Source of the DNA: Paludibacteraceae bacterium | GTDB taxonomy: Bacteria; Bacteroidota; Bacteroidia; Bacteroidales; Paludibacteraceae | Length of the DNA: 64,000 nucleotides | Reading direction: 5' to 3' | NCBI GenBank assembly: GCA_017443145.1 | Contig: JAFSPA010000007.1 | Location: forward strand, 104,407-168,406 | Shown: in pieces, positions 42,001 to 50,800 of the stretch | Layout: each line of letters opens with the position of its first letter | Position numbering within the stretch: position 1 is the stretch's first letter | Translations under genes and position numbers: made by a program | Notes under the pieces: model-generated | Databases searched by the model: none | Seen by the model: only the letters and a program-made list of their open reading frames with translations | Told to the model about the DNA's origin: nothing

Positions 42001-43488
42001 AAGAAAGTGTGGGTTATCACGCGTGTCAAAGCACACGATGCCCAGCTCACTATTCCGTTCACGGGCTGTACATACCATTTCTCCGACTCAGTCTTTATGG
42101 ACTCAACGTCTATCATCTTCCCGGATATTCACCTCACGGACGACGAAGGTAATCCGCTGTACTTCAACGGCGTGCTTACTCACGACGAGTACTTCCGTAA
42201 TTTCTATCTCGACCTTTCCGGACACTGCCGCCATACACTCGCGTTCGACTTCCCTGCTAAAGAAGGACAACTCATGGCAGGACATGTCTATGCCGACGGA
42301 GACTTCTTCCTCGAAGGTCCGGACTACGACCTTAAGTTCACAGCTGATGCCAAATCTGTCGGTAAGTCGAACTTCCGTATCTCGGTCGATGGGGCGTCGT
42401 CGGCTGCAGACAATGAGTTCATTACGTTCTTTGACCATAACAGACCCGACACGATAAAGATCAAACCTAAGCGACACGTCCTTCCCAAACGCAAACAGGC
42501 ACAGGTTAATACCACACCTTCTCGTTTCCGCCTGAGCTTAGCCATTGATGTGGACCCGCAGACGCTCTTCCAACTCGTTATCAATGAAGCCACAGGCGAC
42601 ATGATACAAGCTCGCGGAGAAGGTTCGATTAAGTTCACCATGGATGATGCCACCAATGATTACAAGCTTGTTGGCACCTACACGCTTAATGGCGGCAAGA
42701 TGGACCTAACTGTGGCCAATATTATCCACCGTGAGTTCACCATTGCCGACGGCTCACAGATTATGTGGAACGGTAACCCCGAAGAGCCGATACTCAACGT
42801 CGCAGCCGAATATACGGTGGTAGCCAACATAAAAGACTTGTTCGGCACAGAGACCCAGAACCTCGTTTCCGGCCGCACTTCTGTGCCGGTCACAACCGTC
42901 GTTTATCTATCCGGTCCGCTCTCCGATCCTGTGATGCGCTTTGACCTCAGACTACCTAAGTCCGACGAGGTTATCGCCAGCCAAGTGCGCTCCGTCATCA
43001 ATACCGACGAGATGTTGATGCGACAAGTAGTGTACCTGCTTGTCTTCGGACGTTTCTACACGCCGGAATATATGGCCCAATCGTCGCAAGCCGCAGTCAA
43101 CACCTACTCGCTGCTGTCCTCCACCATCACGGGACAGATAAACAACTGGCTGTCGAAGATAACCAATGTCTTCACACTCGGCTTTAACGTCCGCGCCGAC
43201 GGAACAGGAGCGGATGCCTCTCAAGAATACGAGGCTGTCTTCCAACTGCAACCCGTTGACCAACTCATCATCAACGGTAACTTCGGTTATCGCTATAACG
43301 ACGTATCCAACCGACCGTTCTTCGGTGACTTAGATATCGAGTATCTGCTCACACCGAACGGTAAGTTCCGACTCAAAGGCTATACCCACACCGTGGACAA
43401 ATACTCCCTCCGACAAGCAACGATGATAGAGGGCGTCGGATTTGTGTTTAAACATGACTTTAACTGGAAGAAAGATAAGAATAAATAA
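39085..43488 (+). CDS. tamB: TamB/AsmA-like translocation and assembly protein (DUF490)
   Basis: A 1467-residue protein with a single N-terminal membrane anchor (about 5-27) and a very long beta-helical body expected to bridge the periplasm. The TamB/DUF490 domain lies in the last 400 residues (TGDMIQARGEGSIKF, then GSQIMWNGNPEEPILNVAAEY, LSGPLSDPVMRFDLRLP and VYLLVFGRF), ending in FVFKHDFNW. Family members move phospholipids or assist outer-membrane protein insertion. The start is GTG at 39085, overlapping the upstream stop. The long gene is strongly C-biased at third positions. Confidence 0.92.
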   Translation: MKRIYVILLTLLGCILVTLGLSVLFLKSGRIQTAAVRLATDELSRGLNTQVSIGSVQYDFPMRITLKDIYIEDQQQDTLLYIKDFYTRFSPLALRNQHLRFPAIELDTIRANIYQLPSGDYNYQFLIDAFASQDTTTKPFDLHVELRHIKLANAHLTFDTIDVQLPTANLALHHLCADSLDAEIHNLTSTVNITSNSNPPLQVDNISAHIIATRTSISLPILRLEMPHSKVDASGVHTSFPTAKESEQFIAYLHHNADSILVAIDVEHAQVVLQDLAYFDPELAKLDDVIAFSAHLSGRVDSLSAQDLELFYNEKRLFLGNLTASGLPQLDSIYVNANCQDLYIYQPAIQDFISDLRQRPYHLPAPLLRLGETHYKGELSGQVRKMTLHGAFRTALGVITTDATYTANQDFTALDVNGQIGAKHFQLGRLLNNSDLGTVSVALNTDWHFAEDQAPFGKAKVVINKLSYRKYTYSDIRFNAELNDLIAKATAAITDPNLQLVVNAKADLREQDKIIDADILLRRFRPDNLKLIARYPEFDLSGTASLHYAGHDIDHATYSALLNGIELSIAGDTVRMETFDLKSRWANNNQTLRLRSDYINADAAGDFAYTSLHTSVLKLIAQHIPSVFSTKFYDKLLATPSDNAITFNVRAQDVEMLQAMLELPFMLTEDPVIEGIIDEPNRIWNIEARVPGLLAGSAEMSNIALASRNNSKLLNLLFSMELDSTRFDINADAQEDALQLHASMMAFPPHKNNGVVDINTRFSHYAGLPLIDTHIQPSVIQLGDSIYHIDDSQLSYCFADTTLNVPHFRIYGSDQNILAEGVASPRLDDSIHINLKHINLGVLMPFVLVEKAFTVTGDLTGWANIFGVFSTPVFEAEVRLDSAIMCGAHVGDAVAQVSLDRETKSILIDGNVDKGAHRVAHVDGLAEPTKGRFLIDIFPDSINIGFINHWTQGFLDNIGGTASGRVTVSGEGKKVWVITRVKAHDAQLTIPFTGCTYHFSDSVFMDSTSIIFPDIHLTDDEGNPLYFNGVLTHDEYFRNFYLDLSGHCRHTLAFDFPAKEGQLMAGHVYADGDFFLEGPDYDLKFTADAKSVGKSNFRISVDGASSAADNEFITFFDHNRPDTIKIKPKRHVLPKRKQAQVNTTPSRFRLSLAIDVDPQTLFQLVINEATGDMIQARGEGSIKFTMDDATNDYKLVGTYTLNGGKMDLTVANIIHREFTIADGSQIMWNGNPEEPILNVAAEYTVVANIKDLFGTETQNLVSGRTSVPVTTVVYLSGPLSDPVMRFDLRLPKSDEVIASQVRSVINTDEMLMRQVVYLLVFGRFYTPEYMAQSSQAAVNTYSLLSSTITGQINNWLSKITNVFTLGFNVRADGTGADASQEYEAVFQLQPVDQLIINGNFGYRYNDVSNRPFFGDLDIEYLLTPNGKFRLKGYTHTVDKYSLRQATMIEGVGFVFKHDFNWKKDKNK

Positions 43489-43511
43489 AAAAGCCCTCCG
43501 AAGAGGACTTT
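43486..43511 (-). terminator. Terminator of tRNA-Gln (possibly bidirectional with tamB)
   Basis: Minus strand AAAGTCCTC-TTCG-GAGGGCTTT (one G-T pair) followed by Ts. It starts 4 bp past the tRNA 3' end and touches the tamB stop. Confidence 0.75.
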
Positions 43512-43514
43512 GAG

Positions 43515-43585
43515 TTGCCTAACCAGGACTCGAACCCAGACAGACAGAACCAGAATCTGTAGTGCTACCATTACACCATTAGGCA
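43515..43585 (-). tRNA. tRNA-Gln (anticodon CTG)
   Basis: 71 nt on the minus strand. The acceptor is TGCCTAA/TTAGGCA with discriminator A, and the D-arm is GGTGTAATGGTAGCAC. The anticodon stem ACAGA/TCTGT around TTCTGGT gives CTG. The T-loop is GGGTTCGAGTCC. CCA is not encoded. Single-gene unit with own promoter and terminator. Confidence 0.93.
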
Positions 43586-43605
43586 TCGCTTTTCGAAAGC
43601 GGCTG

Positions 43606-43637
43606 CAAAAGTACAACAAATTTTTGATACGCACAAA
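43606..43637 (-). promoter_or_regulatory. sigma-ABfr-type promoter of tRNA-Gln
   Basis: Minus strand TTTG (43634-43637), 20 bp, TACTTTTG (43606-43613). The initial transcript GCAGCCGCTTT is shared with the other tRNA promoters. Confidence 0.8.
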
Positions 43638-43720
43638 TTTTTGAGCAGAAAAATGTAATAAAAATACAAAATTCGACCTTTTGCCAACTTTTTGCCTACC
43701 CTAACTCTACCGAAATAGTA

Positions 43721-43764
43721 GCATAGGATACGCATAGGATACGCAAGGGATAGGCTAAGGATAA
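43721..43764. repeat. 11-bp-period tandem array, four units
   Basis: Units GCATAGGATAC (twice), GCAAGGGATAG and GCTAAGGATAA are contiguous, 39 bp before the ATG at 43804. No consensus promoter is visible for that gene, so the array is the main feature of its upstream region. Confidence 0.75.
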
Positions 43765-43803
43765 CAACTTGCAAAAAGAGAAATATTGTTAAAAAACAAA
43801 ACA

Positions 43804-44118
43804 ATGAACGAATTTTTAGAGAAAGAAGAACAAGTTTTGAAGATGTTGAAGACGGTTTTCGACCCCGAAATACCGGTTAACATCTACGACCTCGGACTGA
43901 TTTATAAGGTGGACATCCAAGACGACGGTGTATGCAATATCGATATGACACTCACCGCACCTTCTTGTCCCGCGGCAGACTTCCTCGTGGAAGACATTGA
44001 GCAGAAAGTGCGCAGCGTCGAGGGCATAACCAAAGTCAACGTGAATATCGTCTTTGAGCCTGTCTGGACCAAAGATATGATGTCCGAAGAAGCAAAATTA
44101 GAATTAGGATTTTTGTAA
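43804..44118 (+). CDS. MIP18/SufT-type (DUF59) iron-sulfur assembly protein
   Basis: A 104-residue protein from the ATG at 43804. The DUF59 signatures are VFDPEIPVNIYDLGLIYKVDI (residues about 16-36) and the conserved cysteine motif TLTAPSCPAADFL (about 55-67), followed by VNVNIVFEPVW. Family members help insert or mature Fe-S clusters. The cell needs many such clusters, including those of the Hdr-like proteins here. It precedes lpxH by 1 bp. Some annotators call it metal-sulfur cluster assembly factor. Confidence 0.9.
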   Translation: MNEFLEKEEQVLKMLKTVFDPEIPVNIYDLGLIYKVDIQDDGVCNIDMTLTAPSCPAADFLVEDIEQKVRSVEGITKVNVNIVFEPVWTKDMMSEEAKLELGFL

Positions 44119-44119
44119 T

Positions 44120-44902
44120 ATGATATATTTTGTAAGCGATGCACACTTAGGTTCGTTAGCCTTTACTAACCCCGTTGTACACCAAAATAAGTTCATCAAA
44201 CTGCTCACTCACATGAGTCACGATGCGAGTGCCATCTATTTATTGGGCGACATCTTCGACTTTTGGTACGAGTATTTCTGGAAGGACCGCAGCAAAAGAC
44301 AGTTTGAGGCCGTATTCCGCGCCATACGCCGGATCGTTAAGCAAGGTATAGAAGTGCATTTCTTTACCGGCAACCACGATATGTGGACATTTGGCGAATT
44401 GGCTCGACTCACAGGGATGTATATTCACTACGGCCCCTACACCGTAACCCTCAAGGGCAAAAGTGTCTATATGGCACACGGAGACGGACTCCTGCCTTCC
44501 GACTACAGCAAACTCTATTCGCCCGAGATACAAAAGAAGATACGCTCTTTCATGCGCCTGCGTAAGTTCTTCTACAATCCTGTTCCGCGCTTCTTCTACC
44601 GCTGTATGCCGCCTCGATGGGGTAATTCCTTTGGATATAACTGGGCCAAACACAGCCGCATGAAAGAAATGGCCAATCCGCTCGCCTACAAAGGGGAGGA
44701 TAAGGAAGAACTGGTCCTCTTCGCCAAAGAAATGGAGCAAAGTACACACCACGACTACTATATCTTCGGCCATCGACATATAGACTTGGACCTGCAGATT
44801 GCTCCCTCGTCACGGGTAGTTATCTTAGGCGATTACTTCAAGCTCTTTACCTACGCACAAATGGATCACGACGGAAACCTGCAACTCAAAACAGCCGAAT
44901 AA
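44120..44902 (+). CDS. lpxH: UDP-2,3-diacylglucosamine diphosphatase
   Basis: A 260-residue calcineurin-like metallophosphoesterase of lipid A synthesis that cleaves UDP-2,3-diacylglucosamine to lipid X and UMP. Metal motifs are SDAHLGS (Asp/His at 6-12), LGDIFDFW, TGNHDMW, MAHGDG and FGHRHIDL, the complete set for a two-metal site. It is associated with the cytoplasmic face of the inner membrane. It lies between the DUF59 gene (1 bp) and mazG (1 bp). Confidence 0.9.
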   Translation: MIYFVSDAHLGSLAFTNPVVHQNKFIKLLTHMSHDASAIYLLGDIFDFWYEYFWKDRSKRQFEAVFRAIRRIVKQGIEVHFFTGNHDMWTFGELARLTGMYIHYGPYTVTLKGKSVYMAHGDGLLPSDYSKLYSPEIQKKIRSFMRLRKFFYNPVPRFFYRCMPPRWGNSFGYNWAKHSRMKEMANPLAYKGEDKEELVLFAKEMEQSTHHDYYIFGHRHIDLDLQIAPSSRVVILGDYFKLFTYAQMDHDGNLQLKTAE

Positions 44903-44903
44903 T

Positions 44904-45686
44904 ATGCACACCAGACAAGAACAATTAGCCGCTTTTGACCGGCTACTCACTATAATGGACGAACTGCGGGAGAAGTGCCCTTGGGATAGAAAACAGACCT
45001 TCGAATCGCTGCGTCAAAACACCATCGAGGAGACTTACGAATTAGCCTCGGCCCTTATCAAAAAAGACTACAACGAGATCGCCAAGGAATTAGGTGACGT
45101 ACTATTGCACGTTATTTTCTACGCAAAGATAGCGTCCGAGACGGAGGAGTTTGATATTGCCGACGTCTGCAACCGACTTTGCGACAAACTCATCTTCCGC
45201 CACCCTCATGTTTACGGCGAAGAGGCTGCAAAAAATGCCGAAGACGTAAGCCATATCTGGGAGCAGGTCAAGCTCAAAGAGAAAGGTGGTAACAAAACCG
45301 TGTTAGCCGGAATCCCGGAAGCATTGCCTGCCCTTGTCAAAGCTTATCGTATTCAGGACAAGGTGGCTAATGTGGGCTTCGACTGGGAACACAAAGAGGA
45401 CGTGTGGGATAAGGTCAAGGAAGAACTCTCCGAGTTCGAGCAAGAACTCAGACAATCCGATAACCGTGAGAATACGGAAGCGGAATTTGGCGACTTGCTC
45501 TTCAGCCTTGTCAACGTAGCACGCTTGTACAAGCTCAAACCCGATAATGCGTTAGAGAAAACCAACTCCAAGTTCATCAAACGCTTTAACTATATCGAGC
45601 AGCAAGCTGCGCTGCAAGGGCGCAACATCAAAGACCTCACATTAGACGAAATGGAGGCCCTGTGGCAGCAAGCCAAAAGATGCTAA
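44904..45686 (+). CDS. mazG: Nucleoside triphosphate pyrophosphohydrolase
   Basis: A 260-residue all-alpha NTP pyrophosphatase that hydrolyses NTPs to NMP and PPi, and may clear aberrant nucleotides. Duplicated MazG domains are seen. The first has LREKCPWDRKQTFESLRQNTIEETYELASAL and KELGDVLLHVIFYAKIASE (metal Glu/Asp). The second has EELSEFEQEL and EFGDLLFSLVNVARL. Stop overlaps the convergent lipoprotein gene by 4 bp. Confidence 0.93.
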   Translation: MHTRQEQLAAFDRLLTIMDELREKCPWDRKQTFESLRQNTIEETYELASALIKKDYNEIAKELGDVLLHVIFYAKIASETEEFDIADVCNRLCDKLIFRHPHVYGEEAAKNAEDVSHIWEQVKLKEKGGNKTVLAGIPEALPALVKAYRIQDKVANVGFDWEHKEDVWDKVKEELSEFEQELRQSDNRENTEAEFGDLLFSLVNVARLYKLKPDNALEKTNSKFIKRFNYIEQQAALQGRNIKDLTLDEMEALWQQAKRC

Positions 45687-46186
45687 CGGATAGGCTGCGT
45701 GAAGGACAGTGTGGCCGGCGAATAGGTCGAGGTTGACGATAAGGTCATATCGACATCGGTCGTTCCCGACTTACGCGCAATATAAATCATCGGCACAATG
45801 GCGGCACTGTAACCGGTCTTGAAGTACAAAGCACCATCTGTCAACTTCGTATCGTCTGTCAGACCTTTTTGCAAATCGGCAGTCACGTTGAAGCGCATAT
45901 TCAGATAGTTGGTATCGTTTTTAAACACAAAGGACGTAAGCGTATTCGTTACCGCATTAAGCAATAAGTCAAAACGCACCGTATCACCCACCGAGATAGT
46001 GTCAACGACATAGCGACCCTTGTCCGTCTTGAGCTCTAATGTATCCACTTTACCCCCACCGGACGGAAACGATACGAAATAAGACATATAAATACGCGGA
46101 GAAGATTGAGGCTCCTCACTGTTCTGCTTACAAGCGCTTAAAAGAAAAAGCACTATGGCGATAGTGCAAAAAATGTATTTCTTCAT
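45683..46186 (-). CDS. Hypothetical lipoprotein expressed behind tRNA-Leu
   Basis: A 167-residue protein from the ATG at 46186 (MKKYIFCTIAIVLFLLSACKQ), with a signal peptide and lipobox LLSAC (Cys about 19). The body is beta-rich without a family I recognise. The ATG lies only 5 bases after the mature 3' end of tRNA-Leu(TAG) (46192). An alternative in-frame ATG 12 bp upstream falls inside the tRNA acceptor stem. The only visible promoter is that of the tRNA, so the message probably arises by tRNA 3' processing. Function unknown. Confidence 0.72.
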   Translation of the reverse strand: MKKYIFCTIAIVLFLLSACKQNSEEPQSSPRIYMSYFVSFPSGGGKVDTLELKTDKGRYVVDTISVGDTVRFDLLLNAVTNTLTSFVFKNDTNYLNMRFNVTADLQKGLTDDTKLTDGALYFKTGYSAAIVPMIYIARKSGTTDVDMTLSSTSTYSPATLSFTQPIR

Positions 46187-46191
46187 AGTGT

Positions 46192-46272
46192 GCGGCATAA
46201 AGGACTCGAACCTTCACTCTGTTAGGAACTAGATCCTAAGTCTAGCGCGTCTACCAATTCCGCCAATGCCGC
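46192..46272 (-). tRNA. tRNA-Leu (anticodon TAG)
   Basis: 81 nt on the minus strand. The acceptor is GCGGCAT/ATGCCGC with discriminator A. The anticodon stem CTAGA/TCTAG around CTTAGGA gives TAG. A class II variable arm and T-loop GGTTCGAGTCC are present. CCA is not encoded. Directly followed by a lipoprotein gene. Confidence 0.94.
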
Positions 46273-46340
46273 GGAAATCGCAAATCTCGTCCTGCGAGAT
46301 TAAGAATTCCTTAAAAGTGTCGCTTTTAGAAAAGCGGCTG

Positions 46341-46372
46341 CAAAAGTACAACAAATATTTGAAACATGCAAG
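46341..46372 (-). promoter_or_regulatory. sigma-ABfr-type promoter of tRNA-Leu(TAG)
   Basis: Minus strand CTTG (46369-46372), 20 bp, TACTTTTG (46341-46348). Its upstream box overlaps the first codons of the divergent M16 peptidase gene. Confidence 0.75.
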
Positions 46373-47628
46373 AAAAAGATACAACTTTTTATAAAATTCT
46401 GCCAAATGGGCTCAAAATAGTGCATCGAATGAGCACTTCCGAGGTCGCGTACGTCGGATTTATGGTCGGAGCAGGTACTCGCGACGAAGAGCCGACACTC
46501 AACGGTTTGGCACATTACGTGGAGCACACAGTCTTCAAGGGCTGCCTTACTCCGCGAGGCGAAAATGTGACCGCCAGACAGATAATCAATAAGATTGAAG
46601 GTATCGGAGGAGAAATCAATGCCTATACCACCAAGGAAGAAACCACTTTCTATGCCGCTACGCCTGTGGCCCACTACGCGCAGACACTACAACTCTTGGC
46701 CGATATGGTGCTACGTCCTACCTTCCCAAAACAGGAGACGGACAAAGAGTTAGGCGTCATCTTGGACGAGATAGAGAGCTACGAAGATAGTCCGAGTGAA
46801 CTCATCTACGACGATTTCGAGAACCTCATCTTTCACGGTCACCCGCTCGGAATGTCTATCTTAGGCACTAAAAAGACACTCCATAATATATCACGCACAC
46901 CCACGCACGCGCTTAATTGGGTCGAGACGAACTACACCCCCGACCGTATGGTTGTCTTCAGTCAAGGCAAGATGTCTTTCGACTCCGTTTGCCACCAAAT
47001 TGAGAAAGCTTTTGAGTCGGCAGCCTCTCGTTGGCGTCTCGTTAGCCGCTCGCTCAAACAGCCTGTTCCGAAGGTGGTTCCTTCGACCCAAACTTTCAAA
47101 CGTCACACCCACCAAACGCACGTCATGTTAGGTGGTTTGGCATACCCCCTCGGACACGAGAAACAACTGGCAGCTTACCTGCTCAACAACATCTTAGGCG
47201 GAGGAAGCCTCAATTCGCGACTCAATCTCAGTCTGCGCGAACAGAAAGGCCTCGTCTATACCGTCGAATCGCAGTACGTGCCACTGAGCGATACAGGTTA
47301 CTGGAATGTCTACTTCGCCTGCGATCAAAGTCAGCTCGAGACTTGCCTATCCCTAACGCACAAAGAGCTCAAACGCATGCAGGACGAGAAACTCAGCAGT
47401 TTGCAACTCCACCGAGCCATCCAACAACTACACGGTCAAATGGCTATCTCGGCGGAGAATCAGGAGAATAACGTCCTTGCAATGGGCAAATCCATGCTCT
47501 ATCACAACCGCTCCCTCACATGGCAGGAAGTGTTCCAACGTATTGAGAATATCACATCTGACACTTTGCAAGATGTTGCGAACGATTTGTTTGCAGAAAA
47601 TCACATTTTCACCCTCTTTTATGCATAA
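46366..47628 (+). CDS. M16-family (pitrilysin-like) zinc peptidase
   Basis: A 420-residue single-unit M16 protein. The inverted zinc motif HYVEH is at residues 50-54 and the third ligand Glu is within ILDEIESYEDSP about 75 residues later. The second, inactive half has the usual RLNLSLREQKGLVYTVES substrate-groove motif. It lacks a signal peptide, so it is probably a cytoplasmic processing or oligopeptide-degrading protease of the PqqL/Mpp group. No promoter is obvious; its start overlaps the divergent tRNA-Leu promoter. Confidence 0.92.
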   Translation: MQEKDTTFYKILPNGLKIVHRMSTSEVAYVGFMVGAGTRDEEPTLNGLAHYVEHTVFKGCLTPRGENVTARQIINKIEGIGGEINAYTTKEETTFYAATPVAHYAQTLQLLADMVLRPTFPKQETDKELGVILDEIESYEDSPSELIYDDFENLIFHGHPLGMSILGTKKTLHNISRTPTHALNWVETNYTPDRMVVFSQGKMSFDSVCHQIEKAFESAASRWRLVSRSLKQPVPKVVPSTQTFKRHTHQTHVMLGGLAYPLGHEKQLAAYLLNNILGGGSLNSRLNLSLREQKGLVYTVESQYVPLSDTGYWNVYFACDQSQLETCLSLTHKELKRMQDEKLSSLQLHRAIQQLHGQMAISAENQENNVLAMGKSMLYHNRSLTWQEVFQRIENITSDTLQDVANDLFAENHIFTLFYA

Positions 47629-47693
47629 TTTGACACCTAAAAAGGTCAAAAATATGCAAAAATGACAAAATGCATAAAAAAATCGCATAAATA

Positions 47694-47725
47694 TTTGCAT
47701 ATATCATTTTTTTGTTGTATCTTTG
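47694..47725 (+). promoter_or_regulatory. sigma-ABfr-type promoter of the SusC/SusD operon
   Basis: TTTG (47694-47697), exactly 20 bp, TATCTTTG (47718-47725). It gives a leader of about 70 nt that contains the hairpin TCGTA-TTCG-TACGA (47736-47749). Confidence 0.82.
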
Positions 47726-47802
47726 CGCGATTTTTTCGTATTCGTACGAGAGGTATATAAACAGTGTAATTAATTAGTAAGTATAATTCAAACGTACAAA
47801 AG

Positions 47803-50800
47803 ATGAAGAAGTTCTTTACTTTCTTAACCGCTGTAGTGTTTAGTCTTGCCGCGATGGCAAACATACACGTGAGCGGTACAGTCGTGGATGAGAAGGGCGA
47901 GCCCGTTATCGGCGCCAGCGTGCTGGTTAAGGGTTCGACTCAGGGTACCATCACCGACTTTGACGGATTTTTTGAATTCGACGTTCCTGACAAAGCTACG
48001 TTGGTCATTAGCTACGTAGGTATGAAGAACCAGGAACTTCCGGCCAAGCCCAAAATGAAGGTAACCATGACGGAGAATACCGAGGTTATCGAGGAGGTTG
48101 TGGTCACCGGTATGGTAAAGCAAGACAAACGTCTGTTTACCGGTGCTGCAACGAAGTTGGAGGCCGAAGAGACCATGCTTTCAGGTATGGCGGATGTCAG
48201 CCGCAGCTTGGAAGGTCGTGCCGCCGGTGTGAGCGTGCAAAACGTGTCCGGCACCTTCGGTACAGCTCCTAAGATCCGCGTCCGCGGTGCCACCTCTATC
48301 TATGGTGCATCCAAACCGCTGTGGGTGGTGGACGGTGTCGTACTCGAAGATGCTGTTGAGATGAGCGCCGACGACCTCAGTAGTGGTGACGCTAAAACCT
48401 TGATAGCCAGCGCAATAGCCGGCATCAACGCGGAAGATATTGAGTCCTTCCAAATCCTGAAAGACGGTTCCGCCACCTCTATATATGGTGCACGCGCGAT
48501 GGCCGGCGTCATCGTCGTAACCACCAAACGTGGTCAGGCAGGTAAGTCCAGCCTCAACTACACATGCGAGATGACATACCGTATGCTTCCGTCTTACAAA
48601 GATTACAACATTTGTAACTCCCAAGAGCAAATGGGTATCTACCAGGAGTTAGAGCGCAAAGGTTGGCTCGAGTACTCCACCCTTTCATCTGCCAAGAACT
48701 ACGGTGTCTATGGTAAGATGTATGAGCTCATCGGTAAGGCCGAAGCAGGTGGCGTAGGTCTGGAAAACACTATTCACGCGAAAAACGACTACCTCCGCGA
48801 AGCAGAGTTCCGTAATACCGACTGGTTCAAAGAGCTCTTTAACCACACGGTGATGCACAACCACTCCCTGTCTTTCTCAACCGGTACAGAGCGTGCACGT
48901 GTCTATGCTTCTTTGTCCGCCTTGCATGATCCGGGGTGGTATAAGTCCAGCGAAATGGCCCGTTTCACAGGTAACATGAACGCCAGCTTCGACATCCTGC
49001 CTTCTACTTCTAAGCAGAAACTGACGGCAAGTATCGCTACCATGGGTAGTTACCGTAAGCAGAAAGCACCCGGAACCATCGCTGCTCAGACTGACCCGAT
49101 CTCCGGTGCCGTAAGCCGTGAGTTCGATATCAACCCGTTCTCGTACGCGATGAACACCGCACGTGTGATGGACCCCAAAGCTTATTATCGCCGTAACTAC
49201 TGCGACTTCAACATCAACGATGAGTTGGAGAAAAACTATATTGACATTAAGGTGACAGACCTTAAGTTCCAAGGCGAATTGAACTACAAGCCTATTCGTG
49301 GTCTGGAGTTCAATGCACTCGGCGCTGTCCGTTATCAGATGAGCCGTCAGGAGCATAACATCACCGACGAGAGTAACCAAGCTCGCGCTTATCGTGCAGG
49401 TATCAATCCTGAAAACAACACGATTCGTGAGAGCAACTCCTTCCTCTATACGGACCCCGACGATCCATTGGCATTGCCTGAGACAGTATTACCAAAGGGT
49501 GGTATCTACGACCTGACTGAGTACTCACTGCTTTCAGCAGACTTCCGCGGTACAGTCGCTTATAACGCAGACCTCGGTCCTAACGGAGACCATATCATCA
49601 GCCTCTTCGGTGGTGGTGAATTAAACTCCACAGACCGTCAATATACATGGTTCCGTGGCTGGGGATACCAGTACAACAACGGTGGTGTACCTTATACCGA
49701 CTACCATTTGTTCAAACAGAGCCAGGAAGAGAATACACAGTATTACTCCAATGACTTCACCTACTACCGCAACCTCGCCTTCTTCGGAATGGCAACATAC
49801 TCCTACAAAGGACGTTACACCGTGAACGGCGTTATCCGTTACGAGGGTACGAATAAGTTAGGTAAATCCACATCGGCTCGTTGGCTTCCGACATGGAACG
49901 TTTCCGCCGCTTGGAATGCGCACGAGGAGCGCTGGTGGGCTCCCACATTCGATAAATGGTGGACCTACGCAAGCCTCAAAGCCAGTTATTCTCTTACAGC
50001 TGACCGCGGACCGGCAAACGTAAGTAACTCACTCGCTATCTTCACAAGCTACTCACCGTACCGTCCAACAACTACCGCCTCTGAGACAGGTATCCAACTA
50101 TACGACTTGGAGAACTCTGAACTCACGTACGAGAAAAAGCACGAGCTCAATATCGGTGTTGCTTTCGGTTTCATCGAGAACCGTATCAACCTCGAGTTCG
50201 ACTGGTACTTGCGTAATAACTACGACCTGATTGGTCTCGTACAGACTATGGGCGTCGGTGGTTCAACTACAAAGTATGCTAACGACGCTACCATGCGTTC
50301 TACCGGTTGCGAGTTCACACTCTCTACCGTGAACGTCAAGTATCAGGACTTCAAGTGGACAACCGACTGGATATTCTCTTGGGCGGAGAACAAGATTACC
50401 CGTCTGCAATCGTATCCGCAGGTGTACGAGTTAGTAGCTGGTTCCGGTGGTTCACGCCGCGAGGGCTACCCTGTAGGCGCTATGTTTTCTATCCCGTTCG
50501 CAGGACTGACCGAGGAAGGTCTCCCGACGTTCTATGTGGACAAAGAGCAAAAAGTTATCGCAGGTCCTGGCTCATATGACCTTATTAACTTCCAGGAGTA
50601 CGAGGATATCGACTACCTCAAGTACGAGGGTGTTGTGGACCCGACCATCACCGGTTCGTTCGGTAACACCTTCTCGTGGAGAGGTATCAAGTTGAATATC
50701 TTCTTCACCTACAGCTTCGGTAACGTGCTCCGTCTTGACCCGCTCTGCTATGTGTACAGCAGCCAGTACAGCGACCTCACCGCCAGCATGAAGGAAATGA

